A stretch of 11,644 bases of DNA from an uncultured Opitutaceae bacterium (GTDB lineage: Bacteria > Verrucomicrobiota > Verrucomicrobiae > Opitutales > Opitutaceae). A program made the translations under genes and the position numbers. Of this stretch, positions 7,198 to 11,644 are shown piece by piece (positions within the stretch are counted from its first letter, which is position 1; every line of letters begins with the position of its first letter). The notes below the pieces were generated by a model, which was given only the letters and a program-made list of their open reading frames with translations, was not told where the DNA came from and searched no databases. Location of the stretch: positions 1 through 11,644 of the forward strand of contig CAMLSH010000068.1 in assembly GCA_946482625.1 (NCBI GenBank), read 5' to 3'.

Positions 7198-8406
7198 CTA
7201 GGCGGAGAGTGTCGTGGAGGTGCGGAAATCGGGCCAGCAGTAGAGTTGCCCATCGTCGCCCTGAGTAAAGCTGCGGATGGGACCGTCGGCGGAGATCACA
7301 AACGCGATCGCTCGGGCGCAATAGCCGACGAGTGCGGCGGCGGATTGGTGGCGGGTGCCGTGGCGCTGGAGATCGAACTGGGAGGTGTGGGTACCCAGGC
7401 CATCGGGCCCGGTGAACACCGGGAGATGCCAGGCGGGCGCGGTGAGTTTTGCGCCGAAAGCGAGCACCTCGAAGGTGGTGTCGATGATGAGCGCGCCGTC
7501 GATGCCGGCGAGCTGGGCAATGGCGTTGAGCCGCTCGGCGATGAGCTTATCGAGAGCGACGTTGTAGAGCATGTTCTCGGCGTTTTCCGGCGCGAGGCGT
7601 TTACCGATCAATTCGCCGATGCGAAACGATCCGACGGGCCGGTGGCCGCCGCGGAAGCAGCCGTCGAGCACGTCGCGGCTGGTGTGAGGCACCAGGATGA
7701 TGGTTGTGCCCTGGCTTGTCCGGCTGGCGTGGAGGATGAGGTGCTCAAGCGCGTCGCGGAAGTAGTACCAGTAGCCTTGGAGCTGCATGCCCGGATCTTG
7801 CTGGATCGCGGCGAGGAGGTAACGGCCCATGGCGCGAGAGCTCAGCGGGGTGGGTTTTGCGGGGATGAACTGGCCGGCGTTGAGCAGGCCGATGCTGGTG
7901 TTGCCCCGCGCGATCGCCAGGACGCCGGGAGCGTCCACCCGGATGCGGAGGCGGTCGGGCCAGAGACGTTCATAGCCGGTGCCGATGGGCAGCGAGCGAA
8001 TCTCTTCCTCGGTGCTGCCGAAATAGCCGAAGCCCCAGATCCGGTGAGGGGCGTCTGGAGAGAGTTGCGCGACGAAGAGTGTGCTGACGCGATTGTCGAA
8101 AGCGGACGCGGATTTGCGCAGGTTTTGCTCGGAAAACTCCAAGGGGGTGGCGAACGAAAATACGGGGTCGTCGGGTTTGGCGTCCGCAGGGCTGGACGCC
8201 ATGATGGAAAACCGGATGGGGACGTTTTCCTCCTTTTGGAAACTGGCCCGAAAGGACACGTCGATGTAATCTACGAGCGTGTCCACGTCGGGCGCGGTAT
8301 GCTGGACGATCCGCCGGCGCGAGGGCAGATTTTGATCCCGCTCCCAAGCGGCGGCGATGATCTCGTAGATGTAGCGGGAAAAAACCGGAGAGCTGGAGGT
8401 CTTCAA
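7198..8406 (-). CDS. Protein with C-terminal DisA_N/DAC-like (diadenylate cyclase-fold) domain
   Basis: The C-terminal part (about 280-385) resembles the diadenylate cyclase domain of DisA and CdaA. It has the DGA motif in GIDGALIIDT (301-310), and GTRHQSAAALVGYC (350-363) where active cyclases have GTRHRAA. Then ISADGPIRSF (371-380) stands where they usually have VSEE plus a glycine segment. Asp303, Gly304, Arg352 and His353 are kept; the second Arg is Gln354 and the SEE acids are lost. It may therefore be a weak cyclase or a nucleotide-binding sensor, like the proposed non-catalytic DAC relatives. Residues 1-270 match nothing I recognise and show no membrane helix, so it is probably cytoplasmic. 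The TTG at 8406 is the only usual start, because an in-frame TGA lies five codons upstream. It is coupled to the S9 peptidase (one-base gap) and divergent from the dGTPase. Confidence 0.72.
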   Translation of the reverse strand: MKTSSSPVFSRYIYEIIAAAWERDQNLPSRRRIVQHTAPDVDTLVDYIDVSFRASFQKEENVPIRFSIMASSPADAKPDDPVFSFATPLEFSEQNLRKSASAFDNRVSTLFVAQLSPDAPHRIWGFGYFGSTEEEIRSLPIGTGYERLWPDRLRIRVDAPGVLAIARGNTSIGLLNAGQFIPAKPTPLSSRAMGRYLLAAIQQDPGMQLQGYWYYFRDALEHLILHASRTSQGTTIILVPHTSRDVLDGCFRGGHRPVGSFRIGELIGKRLAPENAENMLYNVALDKLIAERLNAIAQLAGIDGALIIDTTFEVLAFGAKLTAPAWHLPVFTGPDGLGTHTSQFDLQRHGTRHQSAAALVGYCARAIAFVISADGPIRSFTQGDDGQLYCWPDFRTSTTLSA

Positions 8407-8451
8407 TCGGGTGTCGATTCAGTTGGGCGGACGGCCATGTTGCGAGTACGG

Positions 8452-8473
8452 AGTGCCTTTGTGCACTAAGGAG
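8452..8473 (+). promoter_or_regulatory. Small hairpin followed by AAGGAG Shine-Dalgarno upstream of the dGTPase gene
   Basis: AGTGC (8452-8456) and GCACT (8463-8467) form a perfect inverted repeat around the loop CTTTGT. AAGGAG (8468-8473) follows immediately and is the best Shine-Dalgarno match I noticed before any gene here. It is 31 bases before the ATG at 8505, too far to serve it. It is 8 bases before TTG 8482, which opens a 15-codon ORF, and 7 bases before an ATT in frame with the dGTPase. Confidence 0.35.
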
Positions 8474-8481
8474 AAGCAAGA

Positions 8482-8529
8482 TTGGCAAGCAGGGGATTCA
8501 CCCCATGCTGCCGCTTCACAATTTCATGA
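8482..8529 (+). CDS. Possible 15-residue leader ORF before the dGTPase gene
   Basis: TTG at 8482 opens 15 codons (LASRGFTPCCRFTIS, with the first residue read as Met) ending in TGA at 8527-8529. The stop overlaps an ATG at 8526 as ATGA, and that ATG is in frame with the dGTPase and is one of its candidate starts. AAGGAG lies 8 bases before the TTG. The arrangement fits translational coupling or a leader peptide. The peptide resembles nothing I know and the ORF is short enough to be chance. Confidence 0.2.
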   Translation: MASRGFTPCCRFTIS

Positions 8530-9803
8530 CGATAATGGCGAACCGATTCTACTCTGACTTCGACACGCAGACGCTGGATGGCGCGCGCAAGGCCGATTAC
8601 CGCAGCGCGTTTCAAGTGGATCGCGACCGGTTGATCCACTCGCATGCGTTCAGAAAATTGCAGTCGAAGACGCAGGTGTTCTTGTCGGGCGAATACGATT
8701 TCTACCGCACGCGGCTGACGCATTCGATGGAGGTGGCGCAGATCGGGCGGTCGATCTGTCACTTTCTGCGTTCGCGAGGCGGGCCGTTGTCGGAGGATTT
8801 TTTTATCGATGGCGAACTCGTGGAGGGAATCTGCCTCGCGCACGATCTGGGGCATCCGCCGTTCGGGCATTCGGGCGAGCGGACGCTGCAGGAGCTCATG
8901 AAAGCGCACGGCGGTTTCGAGGGGAACGCGCAGACGCTGCACCTGCTGACGGAGACGATTTATCAGAACGAAACGGCGGTGCGCGGCATGCAGCCGACGC
9001 GGGCGCTCCTCGATGGCGTGCTGAAATACAAGAAGCTCTATCGCGAGTACACGACGACGCCGGAGAAACATTTTCTCTACGATCCGCAGGTGCGTTATCG
9101 GGAGTTCGTTTTCGACGGCGCGGAGATTCCGGCGGCGCTGCACGAAGGGAAGGCGTTCAATAAATTCAAATCCGTCGAGTGCCAGATCATGGATTGGGCG
9201 GACGATGCGGCATATTCGCTCAACGACATCGTCGATGGCGTGAAGGCGGGTTTTCTGACGATCGAGCGGATCGAAAGCTGGGCGGCGGCCGAGGGAATCG
9301 ATGCCGAGCGGCAGCAACACCTGGAGGCGTTGATCGGGGCGATTCGCGGGGACCGGCTGGAATCGACGTTTGCCGGAAAGATCGGTGCGTTCATCGGCGC
9401 GTGCCGGTTGCGTGAGCGGGAGAATTTCATGTCGGCGAAGACGAATCGCTACCGCTTCGAGCTCGTCATCGCACCGGAGGCGGAGCGTGAGGCGAAGTTT
9501 TTCAAGACGATGGCGAACGACATCATCTTCGAGAGTCCGCAGCTGCAACAGATCGAGCACAAGGCGCGGCGCGTGTTGCTGAGCCTGTGGGCGGCGGCGT
9601 GGGAAAACTATGTCGAGCGCGGCGAACGCGTGATCAACATCCTGCCGCCACGCGTGGGAAAATTGATTGAGGCGGAAGCCACGCAGGACGGAAAAGCGCG
9701 TCGTATCTGCGACTGGCTGGCCGGGCTGACGGATGGAACGATCGTGCGGACTTACCGGCGGTTGTTCGATCCGGAGTTTGGGAGCATCCGCGATTTGAGC
9801 TGA
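8505..9803 (+). CDS. dgt: dGTP triphosphohydrolase-family HD-domain protein (dGTPase)
   Basis: HD-superfamily phosphohydrolase of the dGTPase group. It releases triphosphate from dGTP or other dNTPs and so helps balance the nucleotide pool. Residues are counted from ATG 8505 (432 residues). The metal site is His73 in RTRLTHSMEVAQ, His113-Asp114 in CLAHDLGHPPFGHSGE, and Asp233 or Asp234 in WADDAAYSLNDI. FRKLQSKTQVF (49-59) and FEGNAQTLHLL (138-148) are typical substrate-region segments of the family. The C-terminal half is helical and ends near the usual length for the shorter dGTPase-like subgroup. Three starts are possible: 8505, 8526 and 8538. Family resemblance begins at NRFYSDFD (from residue 13), so 8526 or 8538 may be the true start; 8505 is kept as the outer limit. 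It is divergent from the DAC-like gene. The exact dNTP preference cannot be read from the sequence. Confidence 0.9.
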   Translation: MLPLHNFMTIMANRFYSDFDTQTLDGARKADYRSAFQVDRDRLIHSHAFRKLQSKTQVFLSGEYDFYRTRLTHSMEVAQIGRSICHFLRSRGGPLSEDFFIDGELVEGICLAHDLGHPPFGHSGERTLQELMKAHGGFEGNAQTLHLLTETIYQNETAVRGMQPTRALLDGVLKYKKLYREYTTTPEKHFLYDPQVRYREFVFDGAEIPAALHEGKAFNKFKSVECQIMDWADDAAYSLNDIVDGVKAGFLTIERIESWAAAEGIDAERQQHLEALIGAIRGDRLESTFAGKIGAFIGACRLRERENFMSAKTNRYRFELVIAPEAEREAKFFKTMANDIIFESPQLQQIEHKARRVLLSLWAAAWENYVERGERVINILPPRVGKLIEAEATQDGKARRICDWLAGLTDGTIVRTYRRLFDPEFGSIRDLS

Positions 9804-9831
9804 GGCGGGAACGAACGCGGATTCGCGGTTC

Positions 9832-9923
9832 AGCTATAGCAAAGCTATGCTTGGACGCTGCCGCGAGTTTGGTGCGGTGGTCGCTGCGGCGCGACGAACG
9901 CTGCGTGCGTTGTGCGCTATAGC
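9832..9923. repeat. Palindrome-rich intergenic segment bounded by two GCTATAGC copies
   Basis: The perfect palindrome GCTATAGC occurs at 9833-9840 and again at 9916-9923. The first copy also forms a hairpin (9832-9840 with 9844-9851, loop AAA, one bulged T). Between them lie the inverted repeat AACGC/GCGTT (9897-9901 and 9907-9911) and three near-copies of CGCTGC(C/G)G. The 196 bases between the convergent dGTPase and glycosyltransferase genes (9804-9999) hold no gene. This may be a dispersed intergenic repeat and a bidirectional barrier to transcription; the copy number elsewhere is unknown. Confidence 0.4.
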
Positions 9924-9999
9924 CAGTCTTTGGGTTGCGGCCACCGGCCAAGGACTCCGGTACGCTTTCGGCGTGTTCCGTCCGCTGGTCGATTTCGTC

Positions 10000-11103
10000 T
10001 CACGGCATCTCTCTTAACAGGCGGGCGAAGAGGTCGAGGTGGGCGGAGGCTTGACGCTCGGGGGCGAAATGCGCGGTGGCGTAGGCGCGGACGCGGGTGG
10101 ATTCGGCGGCGCGGGCGGTGGCGTCGGTGATGAGCGGTGTGAGCGCGGCGAGGAACGCGGGCTGGTCGCCGGGGGCGACGACGGTGCCGCCGCACTCGGC
10201 GACTCCACTGACTTGATACGCGACCGAGGGCAGGCCGTGGGCGTGGGCTTCGACGAGGAAGTTGGATAGCGATTCGCTCTTCGAAGTGAGCACGGCAAGG
10301 TCGGCGGCGTGGTAAAGCGGGCGGGGATCGGCTTGGAAGCCGGTGAACTTGACGCGGTCGCCTAATTTTTTGGTGGCGACGAGTGCTTCGCATTCGGCGC
10401 GGGCGACGCCTTCGCCACCCAGCCAGAGCTGCCAGTCGGCGTCGCGCGGGAGTTGGGCGGCGAGTTCGATGAGTTCGCGTTGGTTTTTCTCGGGGCGAAA
10501 CATCGCGACGCAGAGGAGGATGAGGGTTTTTTCGGTGGCGTAGAAGCGGGCGCGGAGTTGGGCGCGGTCAGTCAAAGCGCGGGGTGAGGGCACCCCGCCT
10601 ACATCGGGGGCGAAGACGAGGGAGTTGTGGATGACGGTGATTTTCTCCGCGGGAACGGCGTAGTTTTCGGCGAGGATTTTTGCAGAGACGTGGCTGTTGG
10701 CGATGACGTGGCGGACGCGGTGGAGCGAATGGACGAAGAGCATGGGCAGGCGTTTGCCGGTGCGCATGGTGCAGACGATGGCGCTGCGGGGGAGTTTTGC
10801 CTGCACGAGGTTTTGCAGGGAGCCGGCGTTGCAGTTGGCCATGCGGCCCATGCAGAGGATGATGTCGGGGGCGAACTGGATGACTTTTTTGAAGAGGCCG
10901 GGCGCGAACCAGTCGAGGTGTGTATCGAAAGGTTGGAGCACGATGCGCGGCAGGTCGGCGGCGGTCGGGGCGAGGGCGCCGCCGGGGCGGAAGGTGAGGA
11001 GTTTTGTGTCGTGGCCCGCGGCGAGAAAGGCGCGCGTGAGCAGGATGGACTGGCGCTCCGTGCCGCCGCTGCGAAGGCGGTCCTGGATGACGAGAATTTT
11101 CAT
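10000..11103 (-). CDS. GT4-type glycosyltransferase (GT-B fold)
   Basis: Predicted cytoplasmic glycosyltransferase that moves a sugar from a nucleotide-sugar donor to an envelope or exopolysaccharide acceptor. The specific sugar cannot be read. Counted from ATG 11103 it has 367 residues. The N-terminal Rossmann half begins MKILVIQDRLRSGGTERQS, where GGTE is the usual glycine loop. The donor-binding half has CVAMFRPEKNQ (198-208) and the EX7E motif ESLSNFLVE (277-285) followed by HGLPSVAY. The ATG at 11115 adds only MSRA, so 11103 is preferred by alignment with typical MKIL starts; neither has a clear Shine-Dalgarno. Residues about 168-177 (VGGVPSPRAL) are encoded by a perfect palindrome and look like an in-frame insertion in the linker between halves. 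The gene stands alone, convergent with the dGTPase and divergent from a small membrane protein. Confidence 0.88.
   Translation of the reverse strand: MKILVIQDRLRSGGTERQSILLTRAFLAAGHDTKLLTFRPGGALAPTAADLPRIVLQPFDTHLDWFAPGLFKKVIQFAPDIILCMGRMANCNAGSLQNLVQAKLPRSAIVCTMRTGKRLPMLFVHSLHRVRHVIANSHVSAKILAENYAVPAEKITVIHNSLVFAPDVGGVPSPRALTDRAQLRARFYATEKTLILLCVAMFRPEKNQRELIELAAQLPRDADWQLWLGGEGVARAECEALVATKKLGDRVKFTGFQADPRPLYHAADLAVLTSKSESLSNFLVEAHAHGLPSVAYQVSGVAECGGTVVAPGDQPAFLAALTPLITDATARAAESTRVRAYATAHFAPERQASAHLDLFARLLREMP
10579..10598. repeat. Perfect 8-bp palindrome inside the glycosyltransferase gene
   Basis: GCGGGGTG (10579-10586) and CACCCCGC (10591-10598) are perfect inverted arms around AGGG. 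On the coding (minus) strand the element is preceded by GTAG and encodes VGGVPSPRA in the interdomain linker. The arms are G/C-only at a level unlike the flanking codons. This fits an in-frame insertion of a small repetitive palindrome. Confidence 0.6.
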
Positions 11104-11141
11104 TGCGCGAGACATGCGCCGGCGAAAAGTGGGCGGCTCCG

Positions 11142-11642
11142 ATGAATCATCCGTTTGTGCAACTCTTGCTGCGTTGGTGCGTGCTGGCGGTCGGCGTGAC
11201 CATCGCGACCAAGGTCATCAATGGGATTCATTGCGACAGCCGCGAGACGCTCGTCGTGGTCGTGCTGCTGCTGAGCTTTTTTAATGCGATCCTGAAGCCG
11301 CTGCTGCTGTTGTTCGCGATGCCGTTCATCGTGATGACGCTGGGGTTCGGCATCGTGCTGATCAATGCCTTGTTGTTCTCGTTGGTGGGAAAACTCGTGA
11401 GCGGATTTTATGTGGATGGTTTTTGGTCGGCGATCGGCGGGGCGATCATCGTGAGCCTTACGAGCATAGTGGCGGACATGCTGCTCGGGAAAAAACAGGG
11501 GCCGCGTCCGCCGGGTGGCGGGATTGGCGGCGGTGGCGCGGGCGGGCGGGGGTTTGGTGGATTTGGCGGGCAGCCGCGTCCGCAGGTGAAGCCGCCGGAG
11601 AAGACGGTGCCGCCGGGGAAGGGCGATGTGATTGATATTTGA
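11142..11642 (+). CDS. Small membrane protein of the YvlD / phage holin superfamily IV-like family
   Basis: This 166-residue protein has hydrophobic segments at about 7-24, 36-57, 59-84 and 95-115. The segment FFNAILKPLLLLFAMPFIVMTLG, with the following VLINALLFSLVGKLVSGF, is typical of the family of four-helix membrane proteins annotated as phage holin family (YvlD-like, PF04020). The family is widespread on chromosomes and its function is not established, so the holin name does not imply a prophage. Residues 116-166 form an unusual Gly/Pro-rich tail (PPGGGIGGGGAGGRG, then RPQVKPPEKTVPPGK), probably cytoplasmic and disordered. The ATG at 11142 is chosen because the peptide before it (from 11103) is charged and antisense to the start of the glycosyltransferase gene. 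The TGA stop is at 11640-11642, so the gene is complete. No Shine-Dalgarno is visible. Confidence 0.82.
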   Translation: MNHPFVQLLLRWCVLAVGVTIATKVINGIHCDSRETLVVVVLLLSFFNAILKPLLLLFAMPFIVMTLGFGIVLINALLFSLVGKLVSGFYVDGFWSAIGGAIIVSLTSIVADMLLGKKQGPRPPGGGIGGGGAGGRGFGGFGGQPRPQVKPPEKTVPPGKGDVIDI

Positions 11643-11644
11643 GG

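Noticed and set aside
7075..8469. A 464-codon plus-strand frame opposite the DAC-like gene
   Set aside because: It is antisense to a gene with DGA and GTRH motifs, and its translation shows no domain or membrane pattern.
8481..8504. ATT initiation of the dGTPase at 8481 with AAGGAG 7 bases upstream
   Set aside because: ATT starts are very rare outside infC, and the extra eight residues have no family support. Kept only as an alternative to the leader ORF.
8466..9560. A 364-codon minus-strand frame opposite the dGTPase gene
   Set aside because: It is Arg/Leu-rich shadow sequence covering the HD motifs of the real gene.
11142..11642. Reading the holin-like gene as evidence for a prophage
   Set aside because: No endolysin, phage structural gene or integrase is near, and this family is common as an ordinary chromosomal membrane protein.

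Overview
The window looks like an ordinary chromosomal segment of a GC-rich bacterium. The best guess is a member of the Verrucomicrobiota, perhaps near Opitutaceae. This is inferred from the high GC content, the near absence of Shine-Dalgarno sequences before most genes, the Ala/Pro-rich N-terminus of Rho and the mix of gene families. No marker RNA is present to settle it.

Layout, left to right. An unidentified gene on the minus strand runs off the left edge (1-371). It is followed by rho (506-1714, minus), whose stop codon sits inside a small intrinsic-terminator hairpin. Acetyl-CoA synthetase (acs, 1837-3786, plus) diverges from rho across a 122-base gap holding a likely sigma70-type promoter, and it ends at a strong GC-rich bidirectional terminator (3831-3861). 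menA (4023-4913, plus) converges on a secreted or membrane-anchored S9 prolyl-oligopeptidase-family enzyme (4965-7196, minus). That peptidase follows, with a one-base gap, a protein with a C-terminal DisA_N/DAC-like diadenylate-cyclase-fold domain (7198-8406, minus). A dGTP triphosphohydrolase-family HD enzyme (8505-9803, plus) diverges from this pair. After a repeat-rich 196-base gap comes a GT4-type glycosyltransferase (10000-11103, minus), which diverges by 38 bases from a small YvlD/phage-holin-IV-like membrane protein (11142-11642, plus).

How the genes work together. Most are independent housekeeping functions: transcription termination, acetate activation, menaquinone synthesis, dNTP homeostasis, and glycan or envelope work. 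The one arrangement suggesting a dedicated functional link is the DAC-like protein with its tightly coupled S9 peptidase. Its DAC domain keeps the DGA motif and the start of the RHR motif but is degenerate elsewhere, so a nucleotide sensor or altered cyclase is plausible.

Other structure worth noting: a palindrome that appears to have inserted in frame into the glycosyltransferase gene and resembles a hairpin between menA and the peptidase gene; a possible 15-codon leader ORF with the window's best Shine-Dalgarno upstream of the dGTPase; and a Rho whose RNP1 motif lacks the usual aromatic residues. I found no tRNA, rRNA, CRISPR array, transposase or phage module. The long ORFs opposite the real genes are GC-bias shadows.
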